A stretch of 64,000 nt of DNA from JADHZC01 sp964409505 (GTDB taxonomy: Bacteria > Pseudomonadota > Alphaproteobacteria > Rickettsiales > Rickettsiaceae), in the NCBI GenBank assembly GCA_964409505.1, contig CAYPDK010000008.1, positions 41,888 to 105,887 of the forward strand, in the 5' to 3' direction. The first letter of the stretch is position 1, and every line of letters starts with the position of its first letter. Shown here in pieces: positions 7,429 through 16,544 of this stretch. A model generated the notes under the pieces. That model saw only the letters and a list, made by a program, of their open reading frames with translations. It ran no database searches and was not told the DNA's origin. Position numbers and translations under genes: made by a program.

Positions 7429-9072
7429 TCAACTTTTCTTAAAGTATTTTTTTAGAGGAAATGTTTTTTGTAAAATGGTACTTATAAAATATATGATCAT
7501 TGCAAGGCACGTAATAAGTATTAAGACTAATATTTTTGGTATTAAATCATTTCCGTATAATAAATTTTTGTAGTAATTTTTAGCCTCGACCATAAAGAAT
7601 ACAGTTATAATACAACTAATCAATATTTTCAATAATATTACGATATTAGATTTTATCAGTTTATTATCTAACGTAATGAATTTTTTTTTTAATATATAGA
7701 ATAATGTTAAGAACATGTTATACCAGGCACTTATTGTTATTGATATTGCAAGACCTAAAATTTGAAAAAAATATGTAAATATTAACAAAGATACAAAACT
7801 TATAGTAGCAGAATGAATTGTTAATTTAATCATAAGCTTAAATTCATTTTGAGCATAAAAACTAAGATTTAGTATTTTAGATATAACCGCTGCAGGCAGG
7901 GATATGGTTACTATAGCTAATATGAGGCTTGTGACATTTGTATCTGCTTTTGTAAATTCTCCTCTTTCATAAATGATACTTATTATTGGGTTTGATAGTA
8001 TTATGACTCCTATTACTGAGGGGATCGATAAGAATATTCCTATTTGTAATGATAGGAGATTGAATTTATTAGCATTTTTTTTATCCTTAGCTTTATTTAG
8101 AGCAGATATTTTAGGAAAAATAATTGTTGAGATTGTAACTCCTATTATTGAGAGAAAGAATTGATATACTCTATCAGCATATCCAAGTATTGCTATAGCT
8201 CCTGGTAGGGTACTTGCTATTGATTGGGAAATAAAAATACTTACTTGTTGAACCAAAGAAATTATTATGGATAAATTACTATTCTTAAGTAGTCTCATCA
8301 AGGGATTTAATTTTGAATTTGATTTATTTGCTTTCTTATTTGCTTTCTTATTTGCTTTCTTAGAAAAGGCTTTTGAAAAGGTTGTTTTGATACTTTTAAT
8401 TTCTATAAAAAAATATTTTTTTATTTCTCCATAGGAAATACTATATTTAGTCTTTGATAACTGAGAGTACATAAAATACATTTGCACTATTCCAGATAGA
8501 ACAAGAAATATTATTACTCCATAGTGAATAGCTATTATCTTCTCAAAGCTAATGCTCAGGGATATAACGCATATGTTCATTATGATTGATGTTAGCGCAA
8601 AAGCTATGAATTTGCCCAGGGAATTTAATATACTTCCAAATAACGCAGTTAATGATATGAATAATATATATGGGATAGAAACTCTGCATAAAATTAGGGC
8701 TAATTGGTATTTTGTAGAGTTTAACGCAAAGCCTGGAGCTATTAAATAGATAAAATACGGCATTGCAAGTTCTAATATAATTACAAATATTAAAACTATA
8801 AAGAATAGATATAAAAAACATTTTGCTAAAAAACTTTTTATAGATTCCTTATCTTTTTGTAATTCTTCACTAAAAGCCGGGATAAAAGCTGAAGACATAG
8901 CGCCTTCTGCAAAAATTTTTCTAAATAAATTTGGCAATCTAAATGCTACATTGATACAATCTGCTATAAAACTAGTTCCAAACTTATACGCAAAAAATAA
9001 CTCTCTTATTAAACCAAGTAACCTAGAAAAAAACGTTAAAACCGCAACCTGCAGTCCAAATTTTAATAACAC
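7429..9072 (-). CDS. murJ: Lipid II flippase MurJ (MviN)
   Basis: 547-aa polytopic inner-membrane protein of the MOP exporter superfamily that flips the undecaprenyl-linked peptidoglycan precursor to the periplasmic face. The N-terminus (FFSRLLGLIRELFFAYKFG, then VAFRLPNLFRKIFAEGAMSS and AFIPAF) is diagnostic of MurJ. A cytoplasmic loop near residues 237-250 contains three KKAN-type repeats encoded by a 12-bp tandem repeat. It starts 89 nt after gyrB and is followed closely by traX and the mevalonate genes. The linkage is functionally sensible because undecaprenyl phosphate is made from isopentenyl diphosphate. With MurD and FtsW also in the window, it suggests that the organism makes at least some peptidoglycan. 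Confidence 0.93.
   Translation of the reverse strand: MLLKFGLQVAVLTFFSRLLGLIRELFFAYKFGTSFIADCINVAFRLPNLFRKIFAEGAMSSAFIPAFSEELQKDKESIKSFLAKCFLYLFFIVLIFVIILELAMPYFIYLIAPGFALNSTKYQLALILCRVSIPYILFISLTALFGSILNSLGKFIAFALTSIIMNICVISLSISFEKIIAIHYGVIIFLVLSGIVQMYFMYSQLSKTKYSISYGEIKKYFFIEIKSIKTTFSKAFSKKANKKANKKANKSNSKLNPLMRLLKNSNLSIIISLVQQVSIFISQSIASTLPGAIAILGYADRVYQFFLSIIGVTISTIIFPKISALNKAKDKKNANKFNLLSLQIGIFLSIPSVIGVIILSNPIISIIYERGEFTKADTNVTSLILAIVTISLPAAVISKILNLSFYAQNEFKLMIKLTIHSATISFVSLLIFTYFFQILGLAISITISAWYNMFLTLFYILKKKFITLDNKLIKSNIVILLKILISCIITVFFMVEAKNYYKNLLYGNDLIPKILVLILITCLAMIIYFISTILQKTFPLKKYFKKS
8327..8362. repeat. 12-bp tandem repeat, three copies, inside murJ
   Basis: Three perfect copies of TTTGCTTTCTTA lie end to end at 8327-8338, 8339-8350 and 8351-8362. 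Because the unit is four codons long, copy-number changes keep the murJ frame and only lengthen or shorten a lysine/alanine/asparagine cytoplasmic loop. A slippage-prone site of this kind is a candidate for length variation between strains. Confidence 0.95.
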
Positions 9073-9161
9073 TAAAACAAAATATTTTTACAAAAAATCA
9101 TTATTAATTTACTTTTTTTTTAATCCTATGATATTTACAAATCAAGTTGAAAACTTATAAT

Positions 9162-11624
9162 CTAAATATCTAAATTGGCAACATTAGATGCATTAGATTG
9201 AATGAAATCTTTTCTTGGCTCTACTACGTTCCCCATAAGCATTGAAATCATTTCTTCACTCTCTTGTAGATCTTGAATTTTGATTTTGAGTAGAGTTCTT
9301 TTTTCAGGGTTTAAAGTAGTTTCCCATAATTGTTCAGAGTTCATCTCACCAAGTCCCTTAAATCTTTGCAGAGTGAATAAAGATCTTACGTTTAGAAAGA
9401 TTAAATTCAATATATCTAAAGGAAATACAATATTATAATTCTTAGAATCAATCATTAAGTGATATTTTGTTGTATCCCAGGCGTTTGGAAGAAATTGATC
9501 AATAGAATTTTTTAAAGTTAAAAGATCTTTTATTTCTGGTAGATTTAGGTTTTTTTTATGAAATATTTCCTGATATTTTTTTCCTCTTACAGTACGAAAA
9601 AATTCAACTTTGTCCTCTTGAATTGAAAAATTCCAAGCATTTTCTGGTTTAAATTTTTCTTTTTTATTTAAAGTTATAATCTTTTCTTCGATCTCTTTAT
9701 AAGAATTTTCATCATATAATTTTTCAGATAGCAGATTATTAAATAATAACATCTGTAACATAGCCGAATTTACAGCAATAGGTTGCTTTTTCAGTATATT
9801 TCTTATTTGAGATAAATATAATATTATTTTGTTAAAATTTTCTCTTGTTATCTCTGAGTTGTTATTTATAAACTTTGTATTTAAGGCTTCCAAATTAGAT
9901 TTTTGAAGAAAATATTTTTCTAGATCCTGTTCATTTTTAATATATTTTTCTTTTTTACCACGTGTTAATTTATAAAGAGGCGGTTGAGCTATATACAAGT
10001 ATCCATCATCAATGATTTTGAGCATGTGTCTGTAGAAAAAGGTAAGTAGTAACGTTCTTATATGTGAGCCGTCTACATCGGCATCAGTCATAATTATGAT
10101 TTTGTGATATCTTAATTTTTCTATGTCAAAATCTTCTTTTCCTATATTTGTACCAAGAGCCGTGATTAATGTGCCTATTTGATCCGAATTTATAATTTTG
10201 TCAAATCTTGATTTTTCTACATTTAGAATCTTACCTCTAAGAGGTAAGATTGCTTGATTTTTTCTATTTCGTCCTTGTTTTGCTGTACCTCCTGCTGAGT
10301 CTCCTTCTACGATGAATAACTCAATATTTTTGGGATCCTTCTCCTGACAATCTGCTAATTTGCCTGGTAGATTTGATATATCTAGCATATTTTTTTTTCT
10401 TAGCAGGTCTTTTGCTCTTTTAGAGGCCTCTCTTGCGGATGCTGATTCTAAAACTTTATTCATGAGAGCCTTAGCATGAACTGGATTTTCTTCTAGCCAC
10501 ATTGAGACTGTGTAGGATATAGACGTTTCTACAAAATGCTTTATTTCTGAACTTATCAATTTATCTTTTGTTTGAGAAGCAAATTTGGGATTTGGAAATT
10601 TTAAGGATAAGATACCATTTAGTCCCTCTCTTACGTCATCTCCTATAATAGATAATTTATTTTTTTTACCTGTAGATCCTAAATTTTCATTTATATAATT
10701 AGAAAATGTCTTTGTAAGAGCAATTTTTAGGGCTGAGAGGTGAGTACCTCCATCTTTTTGTTTGACATTATTTGTAAAACAAGTAATGTTTTCATTGTAA
10801 CCTTCGTTCCATTGAAGTGCATATTCTATTTCAAAGTGATTTTCTTCTTCTTTTTTTTTAAAAACTATTGCAGGGTGTATATTGTTTTTTGCACGTGAGA
10901 TATATTCAATATAACTCTTCATTCCTTCATTATATTCAAATTCTACTACTTCAGCTTCACTTTTTTTATTATTTAGAAATGTTATTTTAAGATTAGAGTT
11001 TAAAAACGCCAATTCTCTAAGTCTAGTTTCTATTATATGAGTATTAAAATCTATTGATTTAAATATTTTTTTTGAAGGCAAAAAGGAAACTTTTGTTCCT
11101 CTTTTTTCTACGTCAGACCTTATTATTTGAAGGGATTGTTCTTTATTTCCTTCAATAAATTTCATGTAATATTCCTTATTGTTTCTATAGATTCTAAGTT
11201 CTAACCAATCAGAAAGAGCATTAACTACAGATACTCCAACACCGTGTAACCCTCCTGATATTTTGTAAGAATTATGGTCAAATTTTCCTCCAGAGTGTAG
11301 ATGAGTCATAATTACCTCTGCAGCAGAGACTCCCTCTTCGTGCATGTCTACAGGAATTCCTCTACCATCATCTTCTACAGTAATAGAGCCCTCGGAGTTA
11401 AGAGATAGTTCTACAGAATTACAATGTCCAGCCAAAAATTCATCTATAGCATTATCTATAACCTCGTAGATCATCTGATGTAAACCAGATCCATCATCAG
11501 TATCACCAATATACATACCAGGCCTTTTTTTGACTGCGTCTAATCCCTTCAATACCTTAATCGATTCAGAGCCGTAGGACTCTTGAGAATTGGTTTTCTC
11601 TTTTTCAAAATTTTCCTTTATCAT
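9162..11624 (-). CDS. gyrB: DNA gyrase subunit B
   Basis: 820-aa ATPase subunit of DNA gyrase. The GHKL ATPase region includes RPGMYIGDTDDG, DDGRGIP and GGLHGVG, the TOPRIM domain carries EGDSAGG and DADVDGSHI, and the C-terminal signature QRFKGLGEMN is present. An in-frame ATG at 11723 would add 33 poorly conserved residues rich in Tyr, Lys and Asn. I prefer the ATG at 11624 (MIKENFEK), since typical GyrB proteins begin about 20 residues before SIKVLKGLDAVKKRPG; no clear Shine-Dalgarno decides it. The gene follows lipA after a 385-bp gap that should hold its promoter, and recF lies just beyond lipA, a remnant of the common recF-gyrB neighbourhood. Confidence 0.96.
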   Translation of the reverse strand: MIKENFEKEKTNSQESYGSESIKVLKGLDAVKKRPGMYIGDTDDGSGLHQMIYEVIDNAIDEFLAGHCNSVELSLNSEGSITVEDDGRGIPVDMHEEGVSAAEVIMTHLHSGGKFDHNSYKISGGLHGVGVSVVNALSDWLELRIYRNNKEYYMKFIEGNKEQSLQIIRSDVEKRGTKVSFLPSKKIFKSIDFNTHIIETRLRELAFLNSNLKITFLNNKKSEAEVVEFEYNEGMKSYIEYISRAKNNIHPAIVFKKKEEENHFEIEYALQWNEGYNENITCFTNNVKQKDGGTHLSALKIALTKTFSNYINENLGSTGKKNKLSIIGDDVREGLNGILSLKFPNPKFASQTKDKLISSEIKHFVETSISYTVSMWLEENPVHAKALMNKVLESASAREASKRAKDLLRKKNMLDISNLPGKLADCQEKDPKNIELFIVEGDSAGGTAKQGRNRKNQAILPLRGKILNVEKSRFDKIINSDQIGTLITALGTNIGKEDFDIEKLRYHKIIIMTDADVDGSHIRTLLLTFFYRHMLKIIDDGYLYIAQPPLYKLTRGKKEKYIKNEQDLEKYFLQKSNLEALNTKFINNNSEITRENFNKIILYLSQIRNILKKQPIAVNSAMLQMLLFNNLLSEKLYDENSYKEIEEKIITLNKKEKFKPENAWNFSIQEDKVEFFRTVRGKKYQEIFHKKNLNLPEIKDLLTLKNSIDQFLPNAWDTTKYHLMIDSKNYNIVFPLDILNLIFLNVRSLFTLQRFKGLGEMNSEQLWETTLNPEKRTLLKIKIQDLQESEEMISMLMGNVVEPRKDFIQSNASNVANLDI

Positions 11625-12009
11625 TAATAATATTTGCTTGTAATAAAAATATTTAAAGTCATTGTACTTAAATTCATTGCGAATTTCATTGTGAATTATA
11701 TCTTTATTTACTCTGCAAAGCAAAATTTAATATAACCAAATGTTCTGTGTAGGATGTATAGAGTGAAAGCAGAGCTTTTTTAAAAATTTTTACTCACCCA
11801 AAAATTCTCTTCAAACAAGATATCTTTTTTTATGAAAAATGTCGTTAGTGATTTAATGGGGAAGAAGAGTAGTACATATATTTATTACTTATCTACCACA
11901 ATGTCTATTCTACTAATCTATTACCCTTATATTTTAGTAAAATGCTCGGAAAAAATTTTTCAGATCAAAAAAAGAAAATATAATGGAAAAGATTTAAGAT
12001 GTTTTTTTA
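11625..12009. other. Intergenic region upstream of gyrB
   Basis: A gap of 385 bp between the end of lipA and the likely gyrB start. A short open frame on the plus strand (11832-12056) has no recognisable protein character and overlaps the end of lipA. I see no RNA gene, no convincing terminator hairpin and no clear repeat. The region must contain the gyrB promoter, which I cannot place reliably in such AT-rich sequence. Confidence 0.6.
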
Positions 12010-12927
12010 CTAATTTTCCTTTAAAAAATTTTCTCTTGCAAGTTTTAATTTTCTAAAATCTTCTCCTGCATGGTAAGAAGAGCGAGTTAAAGGTGTAGAT
12101 GAGACCATTAAAAATCCTTTTACCTTAGCAAGTCTTGCAAAGTACTCAAATTCTTCAGGAGAAACATATCTATCAACCTCAGCATTATCAGGACCAGGCC
12201 TTAAATATTGTCCAATTGTAAGGAAATCTACATCCGCAGCTCTAAGATCATCCATTACCTGCATAATCTCTTCATTTGTTTCTCCAAGTCCTACAATAAG
12301 ACCGGATTTAGTAAAAATACTGCGATCTCTTTGCTTGACTTTGTAGAGTAAATTTAAAGAGTTGAAATAACGAGCACCTGGCTTGATCTTCCTGTACAAA
12401 GAAGGTACCGTCTCTATGTTATGATTAAACACATCTGGTTTAGACGATAGAATAATATCTATTGCTGGCTCTTTTTTAATAAAATCAGGAGTCAATATCT
12501 CTACACTAGTACCCTTGCTATATTGCCTGATTAAATTAATCGAGTTAGCAAATTGCATAGCGCCTCCGTCAATAAGATCATCTCTATCAACAGAAGTAAT
12601 AACTACGTGCTCAAGCTTAAGTTTTGCAACTGCAAGGGCTAATCTTTGTGGTTCTTGGGGATCTACCTTTAAAGGCTTTCCCTTGCTGACATTACAAAAA
12701 GCACATGCCCTTGTACAAATATCTCCTAAGATCATAACCGTAACGTGTTTGTTTTTCCAACATTCTCCTATATTAGGACACGCTGCCTCTTGGCACACAG
12801 TATTCAAATTTAGCTCTTGAATTAATTGTTTAGTTTCAAAATATTCGTGAGAATTTGGAGCTTTTACCTTTAACCAAGGAGGCTTATAAGTACTAGAACG
12901 AGAATATAGTTTATCTTTTACAGGCAT
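12010..12927 (-). CDS. lipA: Lipoyl synthase
   Basis: 305-aa radical SAM enzyme that inserts two sulfur atoms into octanoyl groups carried on E2 and H proteins. Both iron-sulfur clusters are marked: the auxiliary-cluster motif CQEAACPNIGEC near residues 45-56 and the radical-SAM CTRACAFC motif near 71-78. The conserved RSSY near the C-terminus (TRSSYHAGEDF) supplies the last auxiliary ligand. It lies 22 nt downstream of recF on the same strand. Length and motifs are normal, so the pyruvate and 2-oxoglutarate dehydrogenase complexes are presumably lipoylated in this organism. Confidence 0.97.
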   Translation of the reverse strand: MPVKDKLYSRSSTYKPPWLKVKAPNSHEYFETKQLIQELNLNTVCQEAACPNIGECWKNKHVTVMILGDICTRACAFCNVSKGKPLKVDPQEPQRLALAVAKLKLEHVVITSVDRDDLIDGGAMQFANSINLIRQYSKGTSVEILTPDFIKKEPAIDIILSSKPDVFNHNIETVPSLYRKIKPGARYFNSLNLLYKVKQRDRSIFTKSGLIVGLGETNEEIMQVMDDLRAADVDFLTIGQYLRPGPDNAEVDRYVSPEEFEYFARLAKVKGFLMVSSTPLTRSSYHAGEDFRKLKLARENFLKEN

Positions 12928-12949
12928 AAAATAATACTAAAAATTTTAG

Positions 12950-14095
12950 TTATATATTTATTATCTCAGTATAATCTAACATATTTTTGATAAAAAAAAG
13001 ATCATTCATAGTAATAAAAGTTTGTATTTTATTTTGTAGAATATATTCTAACAAATAATTTCTATGCCTTAGATCAAGATGTAAAAAAACCTCATCTAGC
13101 AATAAAATAGGAATAGACATTTTATGCTTAATCAAAGCGTGAGTATGTGAGAGAATAACAGAAATAAGCATTATTTTTTGTTCTCCTGTAGAGCAAAATT
13201 TGGCTAAAATGTCTTTTTCTTTATGTTTTACAATAAAATCAACTCTGTTAATGCTAAACAAACTCTTTTTAGCTAAACTATCTTTTGATCTACTAAGCTT
13301 AAGATGTTTTTGAAAATATTCAATAAAAAAGGTCTCTTCTATCTCATTTTTGTTTAATACTTCCAATTCTTGAGTTCGATAGGTCATATTAAACAAAGCC
13401 TTTGGAAATCTTGATTCTAAATTGGTTTCTGATGATTGCATTAATTTTATAGTTTCAAGCCTTGCACCTTGGATATAGTAAGCATATTGTGCTAAATTTT
13501 TTTCTAAAGAACTAAGTAGTGGATTATCAAATGGGTAAATTGAGTCTTTGAGTATATTTAATCTTTGCCTAGAGTAATGTTCGTAAATTATTAATTTTTT
13601 TGCATGATTTGTATGAAAATTATTTATTATTCTATCAAAAAAATCTCGTCTCTTAGAACTTGCATCTAAAAACAAATTATGCATTTGAGGAATCAACCAA
13701 ATAACGCTAGTAATTTTAGGTAATTCGTTATTAAGAATCTTATTACCATTATAATGGATAGTTTTTAATTTTGAAGATATAGAAAAATCAATAACAATCT
13801 CAGCTGTTCCAAGCCTACTTTGAAAATGAAAAGATGCTTTCCAAAAATGAGTCCCAAACAAGGAAATTTCATCTAAGTGACTTTTTCTAAAACCCCTACC
13901 AGGAGCCAAAAAAGAAAAAGATTCAAGAATATTACTTTTTCCACTCCCATTGTCTCCAAAAAAAACAATAGGTTTTGCAGGATCTTTAAATTCTAAACGA
14001 AAATCTTGAAAATTCCTATAATTAACAAGGTGAAAGGAAGTAATAAAATTTTTTTTTATTCTGTTGTCAAATAAATCATTACTCACAATGCTCAA
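12950..14095 (-). CDS. recF: DNA repair and recombination protein RecF
   Basis: 381-aa SMC-like ATPase that helps load RecA at single-strand gaps. Visible marks are the Walker A motif GDNGSGKSN near 47-55, the ABC signature-like STGEQK in the C-terminal third, and the Walker B stretch PILLLDEVFLHLD. The protein has about 17 extra residues before the usual start (SFHLVNYRNF). Its ATG overlaps the tlyC stop by 4 nt, so translation is probably coupled. The order ybeY, tlyC, recF, lipA is compact. Confidence 0.95.
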   Translation of the reverse strand: MSIVSNDLFDNRIKKNFITSFHLVNYRNFQDFRLEFKDPAKPIVFFGDNGSGKSNILESFSFLAPGRGFRKSHLDEISLFGTHFWKASFHFQSRLGTAEIVIDFSISSKLKTIHYNGNKILNNELPKITSVIWLIPQMHNLFLDASSKRRDFFDRIINNFHTNHAKKLIIYEHYSRQRLNILKDSIYPFDNPLLSSLEKNLAQYAYYIQGARLETIKLMQSSETNLESRFPKALFNMTYRTQELEVLNKNEIEETFFIEYFQKHLKLSRSKDSLAKKSLFSINRVDFIVKHKEKDILAKFCSTGEQKIMLISVILSHTHALIKHKMSIPILLLDEVFLHLDLRHRNYLLEYILQNKIQTFITMNDLFFIKNMLDYTEIINI

Positions 14096-14874
14096 AAAGC
14101 TCTTTCAGATGAAGTAATTTTTACTTGCTTTAAATTCATTAAATCTGAATCTAACACTTCAATATTAACATGTGGATTGATCTTAACAATACTACCCTTG
14201 GCAGGTATTCTACCTACTTTAGAAATAACTAGTCCTCCTATTGTGTTAACATGATTCTCTTTATTATCTAAATTAATAGATAATTCTTTCTCTATTTTAG
14301 ATAAAGGCACTCTCGCATTTGCTACAATGACTCCTTTTTTTAGTTTAAGATAATTTACATTATTCAATAATGGATTTTTACGCTCTACTTTTAGATCAAG
14401 CTTATCATATAAAATATCTGTAATAGTAATAATACCGTCAAAAGAACCGTATTCATTAATTACAATTGCAAAATAAATATTTTGAACTAACATATCTTGT
14501 AATAAGTCCTGGCAAGAAACCAAATTATTAGTAATAATAGCTCTTTTTAAATATTTGCTTATAGAATATTTTTTAGGTTGAAAAAGTAGATGTATAACGT
14601 CGTATATTGAGATGAAACCCAAAACATTATCCATATTTTTTTTAAAAACTAAAATTTTACTATAAAAAGCATTATTCAGAATAAAGCGTTTTAATTCTTC
14701 ATAAGAAATATCTACATCAAAAGCTACTACCTCAGCTCTGGATCTCATCAAACTTTCAACAAGAATCTTATTAGAAGAATTTAAAACTATTTTAGGTTTC
14801 TTATAGAAAAAAGTAAAATAATTCCACAAAAATTGTCTCCATTTAGAATAAAAATTACGTAAAATACTTATCAC
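14092..14874 (-). CDS. tlyC: TlyC/CorC-like CBS-domain protein (hemolysin C homologue)
   Basis: 260-aa protein with a pair of CBS domains (about 40-165, including RSRAEVVAFDVD, FISIYDVIHLL and EYGSFDGIITITDIL) and a C-terminal transporter-associated CorC_HlyC domain (about 180-255, with NTIGGLVISKVGRIPAKG). The rickettsial member is called hemolysin C (TlyC) and has been linked to membrane lysis, while other family members are accessory factors of Mg/Co transport. Which role applies here cannot be told. The N-terminus has no membrane-spanning DUF21 domain. It sits between ybeY and recF, an arrangement seen for ybeY and corC-type genes in many Proteobacteria. Confidence 0.88.
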   Translation of the reverse strand: MISILRNFYSKWRQFLWNYFTFFYKKPKIVLNSSNKILVESLMRSRAEVVAFDVDISYEELKRFILNNAFYSKILVFKKNMDNVLGFISIYDVIHLLFQPKKYSISKYLKRAIITNNLVSCQDLLQDMLVQNIYFAIVINEYGSFDGIITITDILYDKLDLKVERKNPLLNNVNYLKLKKGVIVANARVPLSKIEKELSINLDNKENHVNTIGGLVISKVGRIPAKGSIVKINPHVNIEVLDSDLMNLKQVKITSSERAF

Positions 14875-14936
14875 TAAAAATCCTATATAAATTAACAGAA
14901 AAGAGTCATACTAAAACCACAAAAATTGGCTCCATA

Positions 14937-15419
14937 TCATATAACACAGAGAATAGCATTTTCTACAGATTCCATAATCAAAGCATCTTCTTCAAAATCA
15001 TGTCTATATCCTATCAAGTGCAATATGCTATGTACTAATAAATGTTCAAAATGAGCCTGAAAGGATTTGTTCATCTGTTCTGACTCGTATAATATTACAT
15101 CATAACAAAATGCTATATCACCCAGATACAAAAACTTCTGATCAAACGAATATGATTCTATTTCTTTATAGGAAATTTCAATATCCGGAAAAGATATGAC
15201 GTTAGTAGTAGAATGTTTTTTCCTAAATTTGGCATTTAGTAACCTAATCCTAGAATCATTAGTCAACAATATTGATAGTTCAATCTTTTCAATCCCTCTT
15301 ATTTTCCTATAATTTTTAATGATTCTCTTTAAAATTGTCTTGATTCTTTGAGGAGTAATACCAGCAAAATTGTCCCACCTACAATCTTCCACAGAAGTCT
15401 CAACAAGAACATGATTCAT
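14937..15419 (-). CDS. ybeY: Endoribonuclease YbeY (rRNA maturation factor)
   Basis: 160-aa metallo-endoribonuclease involved in 16S rRNA 3'-end maturation and ribosome quality control. The zinc-binding motif HSILHLIGYRHD near 130-141 fits HxxxHxxGxxH exactly, and the upstream TNVISFPD segment is the other family hallmark. It lies 62 nt before tlyC on the same strand. Confidence 0.95.
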   Translation of the reverse strand: MNHVLVETSVEDCRWDNFAGITPQRIKTILKRIIKNYRKIRGIEKIELSILLTNDSRIRLLNAKFRKKHSTTNVISFPDIEISYKEIESYSFDQKFLYLGDIAFCYDVILYESEQMNKSFQAHFEHLLVHSILHLIGYRHDFEEDALIMESVENAILCVI

Positions 15420-15502
15420 AAAAATTTAAAAACCTAATAAATTTAACATATCAAATAAAGTTATCACATAAAAAATAAAAGATCAAATAAATCATCAATT
15501 AA

Positions 15503-16528
15503 CTATAAATTGTTAACTTTTAGTGTGTTTTTAATTGGTATGAATACTTCTAAGAACAAATTAAATTTACTCTTATTTTGTTTAACCTTTATTTCTGCTG
15601 TTTGTAATAATTTGAGTATGACAAGTACATTTGTAAGAGTATAGAATTTTATTTCTCTTTTAAAAAAATCTATATGCTTATAATATATAAATAATTGTAA
15701 TTCTTGAACTATAAATTCTATTCTTTCTTGAGGCCTAAATATTTTTTTTTCCTGAATGTAGTACAAAATACAATACAAATTCATGTAGTGCTTTAGTAGG
15801 TTTCTAATAACAAGAATCTCGTTAAAATTTAGGTCTTGTTCTAAGGAAGAAATTAGTTCTAAAAGTTTTAAATTATCTTGTCTCATAGAAAAAAAAATAG
15901 AATCTAAATTCTCTATTGAAGGGGTTAACGAAATATTGTCTATGTCTTTCTTAGTAATATTATCTACATTATGTACTGATAAAATGAGTTTTTTTAGCTC
16001 ATTATTAATATATTCAAAATCTTTTCCTATAAAAAAAGAAATAAGACTCTGTAATGCATCGTAATTGATGGTTTTATCAATTTTTTTTAAGATGCCTAAA
16101 ATATATTCTTTAACTTTAAATCCTGGGTAGAAAGGACAATATATTGAAACAAGATCCTCACTTTTAATAAAAAATTCAATATTTTTACTAGAAATAGATT
16201 TGTTTTTTTTAATAAAACACAAAAAATTATCTCCAAAAGATATCTTACTAAAAAAATCCTGTAAATTATCCTTTTTAAGAAATTCCATGTGATCAATCAC
16301 TATGCAAAATCTCCTATCAAAAAAATTTCTATTTTTAACTAATACCAAAAATTCTGATAAGCTTAAATCATATGATATTTTCTTCAAAATCATATTTGAT
16401 TTTTTTAGAATCAAGTTAATTATTCTATAAAAATAGCCTATATTTTCTCCATGTAATAATAAAGCCTTGACACTTGAGTTATATATTAAAGGAATTACTT
16501 TTTCTAAATCAGAACTATAATACTTCAT
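15503..16528 (-). CDS. holA: DNA polymerase III subunit delta
   Basis: 341-aa protein with the divergent organisation of HolA, the clamp-loader delta subunit that opens the beta sliding clamp. The N-terminal ALLLHGENIGYFYRI corresponds to the degenerate nucleotide-binding strand and loop. Further on are a C-terminal collar-like helical region and the pattern FFIGKDFEYINNELKKLIL (delta: D...L..E..KL). As expected for delta, no functional Walker A is present. It begins 16 nt downstream of gyrA. The assignment rests on weak but family-typical similarity and length. Confidence 0.82.
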   Translation of the reverse strand: MKYYSSDLEKVIPLIYNSSVKALLLHGENIGYFYRIINLILKKSNMILKKISYDLSLSEFLVLVKNRNFFDRRFCIVIDHMEFLKKDNLQDFFSKISFGDNFLCFIKKNKSISSKNIEFFIKSEDLVSIYCPFYPGFKVKEYILGILKKIDKTINYDALQSLISFFIGKDFEYINNELKKLILSVHNVDNITKKDIDNISLTPSIENLDSIFFSMRQDNLKLLELISSLEQDLNFNEILVIRNLLKHYMNLYCILYYIQEKKIFRPQERIEFIVQELQLFIYYKHIDFFKREIKFYTLTNVLVILKLLQTAEIKVKQNKSKFNLFLEVFIPIKNTLKVNNL

Positions 16529-16544
16529 TCAGATTAATTGTATA

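Noticed and set aside
11625..11723. 33-residue N-terminal extension of GyrB
   Set aside because: It is poorly conserved and Tyr/Lys/Asn-rich, and the ATG at 11624 fits the usual GyrB start.
11832..12056. Open frame of 74 codons on the plus strand upstream of gyrB
   Set aside because: It has no recognisable protein character, overlaps the end of lipA antisense and lies in what must be promoter DNA.
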